Source: Rhytidiadelphus loreus
Taxonomy: Eukaryota > Streptophyta > Bryopsida > Hypnales > Hylocomiaceae
Length of the DNA stretch: 64,000 bases
NCBI GenBank assembly: GCA_947034895.1
Contig: OX344762.1
Location: forward strand, 46,108,760-46,172,759
Reading direction: 5' to 3'
In this document: positions 12,535 through 25,106 of the stretch, in pieces
How positions within the stretch are numbered: position 1 is the stretch's first letter
Layout: every line of letters begins with the position of its first letter
Translations under genes and position numbers: made by a program
The notes under the pieces: generated by a model
Seen by the model: only the letters and a program-made list of their open reading frames with translations
The model's database searches: none
Told to the model about the DNA's origin: nothing

Positions 12535-13715
12535 TTGCAATCTAAATATCTTGGGGCCAACTCCAAGGTCACATATTTTTTTAGAGGTGTGCACTTGTTT
12601 CACAAATAAAACTTATGTGAAATTCTAATTTTTCAATTAGAATTGTAATTTTGTGAATTTTTGAAGGGGTTTGCCATGAAATTACAAAACCACCCATAGA
12701 GTGGATTCATAAACTTCCTATAAATGATCTGTAATTGCATTTTTATGTATCTATTGGCACTTAAGTATTCACCAATAAAGATTGACATGTTACACCTTGT
12801 TGGCATTAATGAACAAATTTTGTCATAACTAATGAACGGATTTGGATGAGTTTTGTGGTGGAATTGAGGCCAAAAGTAGGATGATGAAAATAGGTAGTTG
12901 GCAAAAATGGGCTAGTCTACCTTAGATGATATTTAGTATCTTGTTAATTGATTCTTCAACATACTGGTGGTAGTTTCATGAAGTCTGGAGATAATAGGAG
13001 ATAGGATTAATCAAAGTTGCACTTTGTTTTTTAGTGGCAGTCAAAATTTGAAATTTTGAACTTAAACTTATTAGTGGGTATTGTGCATACAATAATTGTT
13101 CATTCCAACAATGATTGATTTTCAAAATGAATATGTACTTCTTGTCCAAATGATTAGAGTGTGCAATTACATTAGGTAGACAAGCCCATTATTTTCTATT
13201 TGTTGACTAATTTTATCATCCTACTTTTGACCCCAATACCATCTAAAAAATCATCCAAATCCATTCATTTTTTGAAAAAATCATTAAAGTGATTGCATGA
13301 TTTAAATAGGATAGTGGAAAAGTGATTTTACACTTGCAAAAGGGTGGTATTAGAGATTTAGGTAGCAATTTTAGATACACTAGATTTGGGGCCAATGACA
13401 ACATTACATTTTGATGGATTGAATGTGTGTGTGTGTGTATGTGCGCATGTTGTTGAAGGTAGGATCATTTGCCTCTTTAAGTTTTATGATTAACACTAAA
13501 GTACCATTGGATATGTGGAAGAGCAGTTATGGACTGTTCATAATTCCACTCCATAAATGGTTTTGTAATTTCAAGGTAGACCACTTCAAAAATTCACATA
13601 GATTTCAATTTTAATTGGAAAATTATAATTCCATTTGGGTTTGATTCATGAAACAAGGGCAAACCTCTAAAAAAATATGTGCCCTTTTTGGAATTGCCCC
13701 CAAGATTGCTAGTTT
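12535..13715. mobile_element. Long inverted-repeat (foldback) element, about 1.2 kb
   Basis: The outer ends match in inverted orientation: 'gcaatct...cttggggcc' near 12538 against 'gcccccaagattgc' near 13712. Matching blocks continue inward on both arms: the 'catatttttttagaggt' block, a block around 'ggttttgtaatttc', 'catttttg/aatccattc', and 'agtaggatgat' against 'atcatcctact'. The arms total roughly 400-450 bp each around a spacer of about 200 bp. No transposase frame is present. Arm divergence is substantial, so this is an old insertion. Confidence 0.6.
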
Positions 13716-15291
13716 GCATGGTAATAGGCTTGTCTATCTTATGTGATGCCATTACTTAGGTGACTCTCCCTTGCACTGAAAATTCTATGGGGCATATTGG
13801 CTGCCACATTGGTTCATTTATGAAGTTCATAAGAATCCGGGGTGAAAAAGACTCATGGGAATTGGACTGATTTTTTTTGTACTGGAAATTGTTAAGATAT
13901 GTCAATTATACATGGGTTTTAGGATTTCATTTTGCTTCCACTTATAATTTAAGACAACTACACCTAATTTCAACCACTTTCTAAAACCTACCACTACAAG
14001 TTTTTTGCCTAAAATGTACTCCCACTATTCATGAGAGTCTATGTCTGGTTTTAGAAACAACTCTTTTTAGCACTTTGCATTTTAATGGTTTATTCATAGG
14101 CCAATATTCAAGAAATGTGTTCTAAGAAAATCTAGAACCCCCTTTTGACAACCAATAATAAGACCCCACATAAAGCCTGTCAATATAATAATGAAAACCA
14201 TGCTGAAACTTCTCAATATAATAATAGGAATTTTTTTTTAAGAGAATATATTTCTAAGATATACAATTGATTTTAAGGCTCGTTTTAAGGGAACCCTTTT
14301 ATTCCAAGAAAAAAATATTAAAAAAAAATTCTTTCTAATTTCTATAAATACAAACATCAAAAGCTGTATTTTCTTGAATTTTCATTCACTATTTTGTGTA
14401 TAAATTTTGAAGAAGAATTTTTTAAATTAAATTATTGTAAATTTATTAATTTCATATGTTTTACTAATTTTACTAGTTTTAGTTTAGTTAAAAAAAAATC
14501 CCCCTAAAACTAAGAGTATTTTCAGAATAACCCATGAAGGATTTATTCTTCTACACCAAATGGATCCTAACAACACCAAATAGAGCATTGAACCCAACCT
14601 TCCAGTCGCATCATGACTCCATGATCTAACTAAGGATAATATATTCAAGGCTAATCTAGATTTCATTGGAACAATACTTCGTTAAAAAAACAATACAAAA
14701 TTTTGAAGGGAATATCATATTTGACAATAGATTTTTCCTTTCTCATAAAATAAAATTATTGGATGGTTACAAATTCTTGAGACCACATTGCTCATATTGA
14801 GGTAAATGTTGAATAAATACATGAGTTCTTATCCATAATCAAAGTGTTCCATCCAAAGATATGGATGCAAATAGGATCAATGCAAATCACTTTTTGCACT
14901 ACCCAAAATAAATGAAACAAAGTATACCCCGCTAACAAAGTTAATCGTAATGTGTGTGCAATGTGGGATGTGTGAGGAACTTGAGTTTGAGAAAAACACA
15001 GGATGAAACTCCTTTGAGCACCAAACTAAGGTCTAATTTGATATTAGGTGGGGTTTTTTTTTGCAATATTCTTAGTTGAACCTTCCTGTGATACCACTAT
15101 TACAATCAGAGATGACCTTCACAATTAATTCTCATAGCCTAAAGCTGATATCCATCCATAGTCATTAAAATTAGGTGAGGCACATTTGGGTGTTTTCACA
15201 TGACTTTTTTATTTATTGACAAAATGTGCTTCAAGGGATGATTCTGCACGCGACCACAAAAATGCTTTTACTTGATTTTTTAACGCTTGAA

Positions 15292-15393
15292 AAAGGGTTG
15301 GCCATGGCTGGTTCTCCCTTTGTGCATAGTGAATAGGCTCGCGCTCACCCCTATGACTGCTTATAAGGTAGAATTGGCCATGGCCAACCCTTT
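15292..15393. repeat. 102-bp inverted repeat with 17-bp perfect arms
   Basis: AAAGGGTTGGCCATGGC (15292-15308) is the exact reverse complement of 15377-15393. The 64-codon frame over it reads both arms and is a by-product. It lies 12 bp from MITE C and may be a separate foldback element. Confidence 0.7.
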
Positions 15394-15405
15394 CTCTCTA
15401 GTACA

Positions 15406-15819
15406 TAAGGTAGTATGTTCTAAATGCGCCCATCTTTTTCAAATGAACCCTATTATTAACTCGAGAATGGAGATGGGATGATCTTTAAATGGACCACTTT
15501 AGCAATTGAATGAATTGAGGTAAAATTATTTTTCTATTGCAAGAGCCAATCATTGTTTTTGATTTTCGCACATCTCTTTACAAGTTGCAAGTGGTCGGAT
15601 ATTAGGAGACCTATGGTCATAAATAGGTGCCTCTGCCCCAAATCTTTGAAAATTTATGAGTAATTTAAAAATGCTTGGAAAAATACAAAACCACTTGTGT
15701 TAGATTCAACATCTATTTTCCTTTCTCTGAAAAATGATCGAAAAATATTTATGTACATGAAAACCTGTGGAAAAGGCAGACCAGCCCTTAAATGGTCGCT
15801 TTTAGAGCATACTACCTTA
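15406..15819. mobile_element. MITE, AAGGTAG family (element C)
   Basis: The ends are TAAGGTAGTATGTTCTAAA at the left and the reverse of TAAGGTAGTATGCTCTAAA at the right. The interior is homologous to element B ('ttgcaagagccaatcatt', 'aaccacttgtgttaga'), although the subterminal bases after TAAGGTAG differ (TATG here, GAGG in B). No coding capacity. Confidence 0.75.
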
Positions 15820-16894
15820 ATCTCAAAGGAAAGGTGACATTTTGGTTTGCAAGTCCCGTTGCCCTTGACTCTCAAAGTCATGCAACTCTGCTGACTACTT
15901 TTCTATGCACATGATAACCTAGCAACTCTCTTCTTCCACTTGCAAGCTCAAACTTACCTGCTGAAAGAAGTTGAGTTTATGAGAAGTACCTTAATAACTT
16001 ACCGATCAAATGGGTGGGCTTGCTGCTGGACGGACACCTTTTCTTCGTGTGAAATTAATGAAGGAAATCGCGGTCACACACATCTTACTTCATTTTGTCA
16101 ACTCTTCTAACATCCAGCCTCCATGTTTCAATCACACTCTTTATCATTAACCCATAAACGACGTGGAGGACGTTTTTTGGCCGATGAAATGACAAAGAAT
16201 CTCTCCGTGTAGGACAGAAATGCAACTATACATCTTTCAAAATTTGGGTGGAAAGGGAAGATCATCTACAGTAGTTTGTCTTCCAATGAATACTTTTTCA
16301 TTTTTTTAAGCCAACAATTCACACACTGACAAAACAAATGATTTCCACGGTGACCGGCCCGGCGTTCAAGGGTTAAACATTGTTGCTAAGGAATTTTTTA
16401 ATATTAATATCACCATTATGCAAAGTCAAGAGGGGTAGACTGTTTTGCAGTTGTTGACACTGCTGTGATTTTCATTCCAAAAATTTCAGACCTCTATCGC
16501 TTCTCACTCATCTAAGGTAGCCGACTTCATTCCAACCACTTAAAGCAATTTAGCATAGTTCCAATATGCATTTGGTGAGGAGAAAAATCCCCCTAGTTGA
16601 GAAATAGATTTGAGGAGGAATTCAATGTACACCTCCCCGTCAATTGTGTTGCATGAGCTGTAATCTATCCACATGAGGTGTTATAAGTAAGCGGAAACAA
16701 AGGAGTCTACCTAGCAAAAATAGGTTGTTTTCAGAATGAGTCTGGCTACTTTAATCTTAGTATGTTAGTCAAGCCCCATATCTTGTCGTTTGAGACTCTT
16801 TTCACTCACCTTGGCTTCAATGCCCTGACAAGCGAAGAAACATGGTGTTTGTTTGCTATTCTAGGGAATGAAAAATGACACAGTTTGCAATAAC

Positions 16895-17265
16895 ATAGTG
16901 TGAACCCTTAACCCCTAAATGCCCAATTGACCATATGTGGTCAATCTGAAATTTCAAGCTCATTTTGGAATGGGCAGTTAAATTCCTTTGACTGTTTAAA
17001 AAAAAATTTGGGCAGTTTGAAAGGTTAACTATTGAAAACTTTGATTTTTCACTGAAAAAGGTAAACATTTGATTTATGAGAGGTCTTCAAAGCCACATAT
17101 GTCCATTACTAGAAGAATAAAACTTGCTAATTTTATTTCATTTCCCAACTTTGAGCAAAATTGGCTAATCTCACTTGATTTGGGATCTAAAAACTTGTAC
17201 TTATTCATTTATTTTGAAAAAGGTTTCAACGGAAAGAGTAAAGTGTTTTTACGGCATGGACTTGA
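16895..17265. repeat. Dispersed repeat, inverted partner at 55430-55790
   Basis: Read on the opposite strand this matches 55430-55790: 'ccctaaatgcc', 'accatat.tggtca', 'gaaattt.a.gctcattttg', 'gggcagtt', 'gtctt.aaagccatatatgt' and 'caaatcaagtgag' all recur in the same order. The ORFs on both strands (70 and 86 codons) are not shared by the partner. Class unknown. Confidence 0.6.
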
Positions 17266-17622
17266 CAGCGTTACTACACCATTAATCACTTCTTTATTGT
17301 TGGCCTACCACTGCAAAAGTAGTCCATAACAACAACTTTGTAATCTTCTAAAAATGAAGATTTCAGCACTTGACGACCGCTCTTACCAAATGGAGCTCTC
17401 GACAGCCCATTAACGTAAGAGCACTAGCTGGCCAAGGCAAAAATTAAAAGGACCCCATGTGGAAAAATAAAAAATATTGAAATTTTCCAACAACCACCTC
17501 ACATGTATTTGGAACCCTCTACCAATGTGAGAACATGACGTTGTATAGGCAATGTCTTTATACAAGTGGGGATATGGGAGTTAATACAACCCATATGGGA
17601 TGTGTAGATTAGGATTAGTAGA

Positions 17623-18059
17623 AGTTCAATCACTCATACCTAGTTAAGTCAAAAGCAGGATTTGTGTACAATGTAGAACTTCAGATCTCATTTTTTCATA
17701 GTAGAATTATTTTTTTAAAGAAATTGTGGACTAAAAAAGTTGTTAAATGAAGCTAACTTTGATCATCAAAAATCTGTTAGAGATTTCAAGCCTCCAATCA
17801 AAAGTTAGGGACAAAATTCAGAGAGGGATTCAAAGGGATATTTTCTTTGACATTTTCAAACATCTTCTTTGAATTTTGTCCCTAACTTTCGATTGGAGGC
17901 TTTAAATCTCTAACGGATTTTTGGAGATGAAATTTAGCTTGATTTACCAACTTTTCTTAGTTAAAAATTTCTTAAAAAAAGTGATTTAACTATAAAAAAA
18001 TGAGATCTAAAGTTCTACATTGAACATAATCCTTGCATTTTGACAATGAGTGATCAAGC
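17623..18059. mobile_element. Foldback element, about 437 bp, with arms near 200 bp
   Basis: Two long arms are inverted copies of each other: 'atcactcat' with 'acaatgtagaactt.agatctcat' on the left, and the reverse order on the right ending 'atgagtgat'. The arms meet near 17830-17870, where 'gggacaaaattca' faces 'gaattttgtccc'. The transcript would fold into a long hairpin. No protein frame. Confidence 0.75.
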
Positions 18060-19959
18060 TCTCATCTTCAAATTGTCCCATATCCTTTGAGAATTCATGA
18101 TGAAAAATGGATACCATTATAAAAACAATCTCTCCACTCAATATTCAATGAAGGCAACAAATTGAGTTGACATCATTTCGAGGATTTAGAATTTCCTTGT
18201 GATTAATCTTCCTTGGATTCACCAAGATCATTTGTTAATTTTCAAAATCATTCAGATTTTGAAATTTTAATTGTTTTTTGCAGAAGGTGATCTCTGGCTG
18301 TAGTGTGCGGTTGAAGAAGTATGAGTCATGCGTGAACTGCAGGTAGTTAAAAAACTCTGACAGTAGTTCCAAACCTGAGCTCCATAAAAAAAAATTATTT
18401 CCTTCTTATGCGGAAGTTTTATCTTTTAACGCATGGTGTTTGCAAACGCCAGGTGTGCACATACCTTTAGTCCTGCAAACAAAATACAATGCTTTGTGAT
18501 TGGTCCTAAAAACTAATTACTAGGCACTAATAGAGTGTAATCAGATCCAATGACACTGAAGTTTGAAGTGTGAATGTGAAGGCCTGCATTGAGGATGCTT
18601 TGAATGAAAGCCCATTTGTCGACCAAGATGCAGTGTCATTAGCAAGGGTTGAGAATAGCAACTGAGCATTGAGTAGATAATACTGAGCAAATGTGCAGAA
18701 CTACTTTCAGGGTTTGGACAAAATGCACTCACAGGACTTCTGGCAAAGAAGGTTCTCATGGTACTGGGACAAAATACACATGAAGGATGTGTTTCACAGT
18801 ACAGCTACATACAAACAATTTTGCATGGTGCTGGTTCCCTGCAGACCACAACTATGGCTGTAGATGCAGCAGGCCATGCCAATAGGTCTCATACTAGAGA
18901 AAAGAGAACATGTAGGTACAGTAGCAAGTCAAATATCTTGCATCCACTTATCGTAAGATAGACAAAGTGAAATTGTCCAAACACTGCACTATGTCCCTCC
19001 CCAAAGCCTGAAATAAGGCAGCCCATTCGGAATGTGGAGGCTGAAGGGATTGCACAGGCCCTGTTCCTGTGATGATTGTCTATTGTGCAGTCAGCCAAAC
19101 TACCAGTTGTCCACTACTTAAATGGGTTCAAGACTCCAGTGAGCAAATGCTTGGCCAAATTAGCAAATTGCTAAGATGTCTGCGGAGCTCAAACATCGCA
19201 TCATACAGTACTGATAACAAAAATGCAAATCTTCGAAAAGATGAGAAACCAGATGTTTACATGATGCAAATGACATCTTTACAGAATACTATATCCATAG
19301 AAAACTGAAAGTTAAAAGCACAAGGATTGTCAAAAGACCAAATGAACCACCATTTAAAAATTAATCAAGAGCTCATGTCAAGTGCACAAAACATGGCAGC
19401 ACATTCACGAAAAAACGACAGGATCACGTGTGGAAAGTGAAAAATTCTACCCTCTTCACATCATCTATATATCTGGTAGCGGTAAATGGCTTCAGAAAGG
19501 CACTACAGGATGTGTTGTTCAATAGAATTACGTTTAAAGTAAAAAGGAACAGAATTTCCAGGGACGAGCTAAACCCTAAACCTCTCCTGCTTACGGGCCA
19601 TCGCTTACAAATACAGAGTCGAGATGAAAATGATAACCTCCCACTTGCAAAACGTTAGAACATAAAAGTTGACATAGAATCTCAAAGCTGCCACTTAAAT
19701 AGGGCTGATAATCCCCGAGTACCATTCCATTCCCTTCAAAACCCATGCCGACGAGCTTCAACAGAGAAACTTGAACAGTTACCCTAATTTTAACCACTTA
19801 TTCATGCACAAATTCATAATCAGGACAATTCAACAAATCCACAACACCAGAAACGATTCAAAGTTTGCAAAGAAAAAAATTCCAATTCCATTGAGAAAAG
19901 CTTCGTGTATTTGTATTGACAACATCCAAAAAACTATGACTCACAACATACTCAGATTC
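18060..19959. other. Mixed-composition interval with no supported gene
   Basis: Base composition is more even than in the repeats to the left, and the sequence looks mostly single-copy. None of the 60-80 codon frames on either strand shows family motifs. The last few hundred bases before 19960 should hold the 3' untranslated region of the eL24 gene, which is on the minus strand. I see no clear poly-A signal that fixes its end. Confidence 0.5.
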
Positions 19960-20448
19960 TCAACGCTTGCCACCAGCCCCTGACTTGCTGGCCTTGGGCT
20001 GCGGCGCCCTCGTGGCCTGCTGCTTCCCGGGCCCTTTCGTCGCCTTCACAGTCTCCACCTTCTTCGCCTTCTTCTCATCTTTCGTCTTCTTGATCCTCTC
20101 CTTGATCTCCCGCAACGCCGCCTCCCTCGCAGCAGCCCGCACCTCCGTCTTCTCCGTCCGCTTCTTCTGGATAACCTCCAGGGAAGCTCCCACGATGGAA
20201 CGCGAGTAGGGCTTGTTAGTCGCCCTGCGCTTCTTCCTCACGGTGATGTCGTGCGCGTCCTTCTTGTGCTGCTTGCGGAACAGCGCCGTCCATGATAGCT
20301 TCGCGGGTTTCAGCCGGTTGTGGAAGTAGTGCTTGCACTTGCTGTTGAGGAAGAGGAACACCTGGCTGTCGGAGCGGATGAACCTGATGCCGCGGCCTGG
20401 GTAGATCTTGGAGCCGGAGAATCGGCAGACCTCGGTCTTGAGCACCAT
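19960..20448 (-). CDS. RPL24: 60S ribosomal protein eL24 (RPL24), intron-free
   Basis: Encodes 162 residues of cytosolic large-subunit protein eL24, which sits at the subunit interface and contributes an intersubunit bridge. The family signature is plain: [12 protein letters not shown] at the N-terminus, [18 protein letters not shown] at about residues 16-33, the [16 protein letters not shown] stretch after it, [10 protein letters not shown] near residue 80, then a basic alanine/lysine-rich helical tail. Length matches plant eL24 (about 160 aa), so the gene looks complete. The start ATG lies in a strong context (ACCATGG). The whole frame is uninterrupted, whereas plant eL24 genes usually have introns (established knowledge of the family); a retrocopy is therefore possible, but the promoter motifs upstream and the intact frame argue that it works. 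Coding GC is far above the flanks. I see no 3' poly-A remnant or flanking repeat proving retroposition. Confidence 0.96.
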   Translation of the reverse strand: MVLKTEVCRFSGSKIYPGRGIRFIRSDSQVFLFLNSKCKHYFHNRLKPAKLSWTALFRKQHKKDAHDITVRKKRRATNKPYSRSIVGASLEVIQKKRTEKTEVRAAAREAALREIKERIKKTKDEKKAKKVETVKATKGPGKQQATRAPQPKASKSGAGGKR

Positions 20449-20566
20449 GGTGACGAGCTAGGGGGGGCACGGATGGGGGAGGGCGAGAGAGAGAGAGGGT
20501 GCGGGCGTTGTAGCCGCAAAGAGGAAGGTCCGGGAGGCCTGGCTTGGGACTCATGGCAAACCCCTG

Positions 20567-20575
20567 AAACCCTAA
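20567..20575 (+). promoter_or_regulatory. Telo-box (AAACCCTAA) upstream of eL24
   Basis: AAACCCTAA occurs about 120 bp upstream of the eL24 start codon (gene on the minus strand). Telo-boxes are characteristic of plant ribosomal-protein and translation-factor promoters, so this supports a native promoter rather than a dead copy. Confidence 0.7.
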
Positions 20576-20617
20576 TTTCGGACTTGCTGCTCCGTTCCCA
20601 CCGACGGGCACGCCCCC

Positions 20618-20624
20618 AGGGTTT
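20618..20624 (+). promoter_or_regulatory. Second telo-box-like motif (AGGGTTT)
   Basis: AGGGTTT, the reverse of AAACCCT, lies 43 bp beyond the first telo-box in the eL24 upstream region. Paired telo-box motifs are common in ribosomal-protein promoters. Its role is inferred from sequence and position only. Confidence 0.5.
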
Positions 20625-20639
20625 TACTAAGCCAACTAT

Positions 20640-22035
20640 AATCACGCTTCACCTCTTTAATGTCACACCCTCTGTTCACCTCTTTGATATCACCCCTTTG
20701 TTCTCCTCTTCCTTTGTTCTCTCAAACTCTACTAGCACTCTGTTTTTTAAGGGGGATTTTGACCAAAATTTTACCTGATTTGATGCTATCTATTTCTATA
20801 TTAAAAAGTTAAATTCTGAAGTAGATTTACAATGCATAAAAAAACTCTTCCTCCAAAATATAAAATTGGATCACAAATATAACTTCTGTATTGTAATGTA
20901 CATGTGCGTGGAATTGGGTTTGCAATGCGCAGGGAGAATTGCCCCCCTCATTGCCCCGGGTCAACTTTGGTTTGAAAAAAAAGTCCCCTATGTTGTTCCA
21001 ATTTTTTGGTAATTCTTGCATATCCTTCGAGTAATTTGGGGCCTGTGATTGCAAATATGAATTCAGAATTTCAAAAAAAATTAAGCCTTGCAAATAAAAA
21101 AATTCCAGGGTTTGCCCTGGAGGGGCAATGAGGGGGTCAATTCACCTTGGTCGATTGCAATGGCCTACCAAACACATTTTGCACCTCAATTAGATGGAAA
21201 AAGGACTTGTTCATCAAAACTTTTGTGGGGACTTCGTTGAGCATTTATGTAAAGAAAATAGTGTTGGAAATTCCCTCTTTGTGATATTGCTAACTTTTCT
21301 ACATAGGAAAATACTTAATCCATAGATCACAATGTAATGTATTTTAGCAACTTCAATCTCTTTGCTCTTGATGTCAATTTGAGTGATAAAAATTATCCTT
21401 TTTGAGCTTTTGATCCTATTAAATTCTTTTACTTGGTATGTTTCCATTTTGCAATGATTTTTTAATATTGATTTATTGATTTATTGATGAACTCATAAGT
21501 CTTTTATAAGTCATAAAAAATCCAAAATTATTTTTCAAGCTTTCAATAAATGTGATTTAAAATTATTCTTTCATTCCCAATTACTTGTTGTTTGATGCTA
21601 CTTTTACATGCAACATTGTTAGCTTGGTCGCAAGTTACAAAAATTCATAATTCGTGTGATTTACTATATTATCACCTAGGTTGTGAAATTGAAGAAATTT
21701 GTGTGTAATTGGTGTATGCCTAAATGGCCACTAATAGTTCTATCTACAATTTAGAATTAGAAAAGATCATTTATATAGCTTCAAGGAAGATAATACAATA
21801 TATAAATAGACCATAATTCATCAACTATTATAGACCATAGATTTAAATTGCTTCACTATAAGAAACTATCTCTAAAATAACTAGTGGGTTTCTCCACCAC
21901 TTATGGAATTGGACAAATTGGGGGTCACCACCACTTATAGAATTGGGCTAATTGGTAAACTTAATGTTTGTCAGCCACTCGATGGCATTGGGTAAATTGG
22001 TGAACTTAAGTGATATTTTGAAGTGTGTGTTATTA
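20640..22035. other. Intergenic DNA without a supported gene
   Basis: The first 150 bp is pyrimidine-rich flanking DNA of the eL24 promoter; the rest is AT-rich. Frames of 70-90 codons on both strands have no motif or codon structure. Confidence 0.6.
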
Positions 22036-22464
22036 GGGGTAGTCACACCTTCTTCACTTTGCAGTTGGAGAATGGAGAATGGAAAGGTGGTGACTTGGGG
22101 TTGGCTTCATGTTGGTAGAATATACTTAGTTGGATATATCTTCCGCACTCGTAGTCTTCACCTCTTGAGGTGAAGGTTGGGAGTGCGGAAGATATAAGCA
22201 CTTAAGAAGATTCTTTTGTGCTCTACACTTTTACCTTTCATTGCCGCTTTACCTTTGTTGTTACCGATTTTCCTCCAACTTTATGTGTAATCTTAGGTTT
22301 AGGTAAGTTGCTTCTCCACTTTTTTTATTCTCCACCCTCAACACATCTTTTAGGGGTGTCACACTTTCTTCACTCACCACGGCTTCCCATTGGCTCCTCC
22401 AAACCCTCACCAACTTCTCATTCTCCATTCTCCAAGTGCAAAGTGAAGAAGGTGTGACTACCCC
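22036..22464. mobile_element. TIR element, 429 bp, TA-flanked
   Basis: The ends begin GGGGTAGTCACACC and match for about 46 bp with one mismatch, including GAGAATGGAGAATG. TA lies immediately outside both ends, compatible with a Tc1/mariner-type TA duplication. Inside is a strong hairpin at about 22132-22194 (TATATCTTCCGCACTC against GAGTGCGGAAGATATA, and TTCACCTC against GAGGTGAA). A partial direct copy of the TIR lies near 22351-22375, suggesting internal rearrangement. No transposase frame. Confidence 0.75.
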
Positions 22465-23173
22465 TATTGACTTAAGAGTCAAGTCTTAGGTTAGATAGGA
22501 TGTAAAAGCCATTTTAGGCCTCCATGCGTAAGACAAAAAAATCAATAGTTAGTCAATTTAAGGAAGATAAATTAAAAAGCTAGAAACCCCCCCATAAAAC
22601 CCCTAAAAAATCTTCCAACCCATCACTAAGTTACTAGGTCACTAAGTCACTAGGCCACTATGTTACCGGTCACTATGTTACCGGTCAATATTGGTTGTCA
22701 ATTGTGGATTGTCTCCGTAGATAGGTGCAGTTAGTGTAAAATGAAAGGCCTTTGGTCAGCCAAGTCCCGGGGGATCTTAGGATTCCCCAAATTAGGAGTT
22801 CTGGTTGTTAAACTAAGGTAATTGCGTGAGATAGCAGGTGCTAACGTAAAACGGTCCTTGGCAAGACTCCCAAAATTCTTAGGGTTACTTTTAATTTCAC
22901 TGATCCGTAGGGTCCTAAAACACGTCACTTAGAGTCACTTGGTTGTTAGTTCTTAGGTAGTCACTAGGTAATGAACTCACGTGGAAATCTACATCTGACG
23001 TAAAAAGAAAAGCTTAACCGCTAGCCAACACTTTGTTAAGATTTGTTTTCAGCTATACTTTTTAGGATGTCAGGACAAGGTTGATGTTAGCATATGACCC
23101 ATGCCTCACCCGCCTGTCAGAAGATAGCTTCAAGGGGAAGTTGAATTCAACTTCCCTGATTGAATCCAATGCC
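22465..23173. other. Gene-free flank of the transposable-element block
   Basis: Contains short imperfect repeats near 22622-22690 (variants of 'cactaagt', and 'cactatgttaccggt' twice). Otherwise unremarkable, with no supported frame. Confidence 0.5.
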
Positions 23174-23357
23174 GCTAGACTGGACGTAATATATGCCTGA
23201 GATGCTGAAAAGACGGCTAGTAGGGGGGATTCTCTTATGACTCACTAGATTGGACGTAATAGACACCATCGAGTTGAAAAGACGGCTGGTTTGAGGGAGG
23301 TTCTGTACTTGCTAGACCGGACGTAATAGATACCATCGAGTTGAAAAGACGGCTAGT
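23174..23357 (+). repeat. Tandem repeat, three units of about 67-70 bp
   Basis: Three copies start at about 23174, 23244 and 23311, each with a 'ctaga..ggacgtaata' head and a 'gttgaaaagacggct' tail. The first unit differs most. The repeat lies within the CCGG-rich element block and could be a repeated control or untranslated region of that element. Confidence 0.8.
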
Positions 23358-25106
23358 TTAAGGGCGTTACTAAGTCTCGCTAGTCGTCGTACACTTAGTT
23401 AGAGTACTAACAGACGACTAATATGGGATTTCCGCACTTGGCCTTCACACCCTAGTATAAAAAGTAAAAGGAAGTCCCTTGTTTTTGTATGCTGTGTTTT
23501 TGTGATGTGTAGGTGTAGTAGGTTAGCAGATGAACCACGGTTGGTACAATCCGCTGGCGGTCCTTCCAGTAGGACTCTTCAACATTCGGGTTCATTGCAT
23601 CGAGAAGCTCAACTTTACTACTTTCCTCCCCACTCATTTTGGTCAAGAATTCCTGACCCAGGTGCTCCGTAGCCCCTGTCTTTTGATAGTTCCAACAGTT
23701 ACCTATGGGGAGACCTGGGATAGCGTGATTTACATCCTCATCTAGTACTATGCCGAGTGATCTGTGAGGCACTTCCACTTCCTACCTTCCATCATCTTCT
23801 ATCTTCTATCTTCCTCTTAGTCCAAACTTGCTGTCGCAGCACAGGATAAGCAATTTCCCTGTTATACTCCCAAAAACCACTCTAGAGTATAACAAAAGTG
23901 ACTCTCTAAACATCGAACCCCCGAGATTCTGTGAAGTATTTACCCTATTTACGATTCTAAGCTCAGTCAGTCTCAAACTCCACTTTTCCGGTCCTACTAA
24001 TACAACTGGAAACAACGCAGCCCACAGAAATAACTACCAGACTTTCTACAATCTTCCGGTCCCGGACATAATCCGGACTAGGAAATAATCCGGTCCGTCA
24101 ATCTGCAACAAAACCAGGACTTTCTAACTTCTGGTCCCGGGTACTACTCTTAGACCTATCCATTCCGGTCTAATCCCACTTACTCCAGTAACCTATCCGG
24201 TTTAGTTTAACCTCTGTTTCACCATCAGAGGGTTCGCCGCTTGAATTTAAGAATGGCAGGCCCGCCGCTCCTTCCGTGACTTATAATGGCTGAAGACCTA
24301 CTATCCTATCCACCAATCTTCTACTCTAATCCGGATCCGGTTTAATCCTTCACAGTAAACCAAAAGAAAATCTAGATTACAGGTCACACAAAGACCCCCC
24401 ATATGATCCGTTCATACTACAACGACCTTGATGCCAAGTTACAACCGTACAAAGCTAGATGGTTGCAAGCCTATCCGTTCATTCCAGCTTCAATAAGGAT
24501 TCTTCCGTTTGCCACTACAACAATGAGACCTCATAAGAGTTTGGGCACTCGACCGGATTTCCCACCCAGGAGTTCTAGCGCGTCTAAGGAATCCCTCCCT
24601 ATTTGCCTAGCCTAACAACGGCTCTCTCAACCAAAATACTAAACCCTAGCAAAATTGAGGCATTGGAATATACTCCCAACTCTTACTACCTGCCCTCATA
24701 TACTCAAAACCAAAACAAGAACACCAAGGGGAGAAATCCTAATCCAAACTTTAAGTGTACTCCTAACTCCTCACTAATCTTGCCATGCCAAACAAGGGAG
24801 AACACAAAACAAGGAGCAAACAGAATACACAAAAGAAGTTGAACAAAAGGAATGACTCCCATTTTCCTCCGTAGAAAATGATTTTATATACACTGTAAAG
24901 ATCTAAAAAGCGAAAAGCGTCCCAGAAATCCCTCGCAGAACTTTCGGGATAAGCCTTGCTAGCAAAACCGGATCTAATCCGGTACTAAATCCTAGCAAAC
25001 CGGGTACTAATCCGGTTCCTACCTTAATAAACCGGGATCTAATCTGGTCCGGTTTCCTAACTAACAATCTGGACACAACATCCGGTATTTACAAAAATAC
25101 ATCAAA

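Noticed and set aside
20216..20778. Long frames of 111-152 codons on both strands over and upstream of eL24
   Set aside because: They are frame shadows of GC-rich eL24 coding and promoter sequence, with arginine/proline/serine-rich translations and no motif.
23440..23470. TATAAAAAG near 23456 (plus strand) as a gene promoter
   Set aside because: No coding frame follows on the plus strand; the adjacent long frame is on the minus strand.
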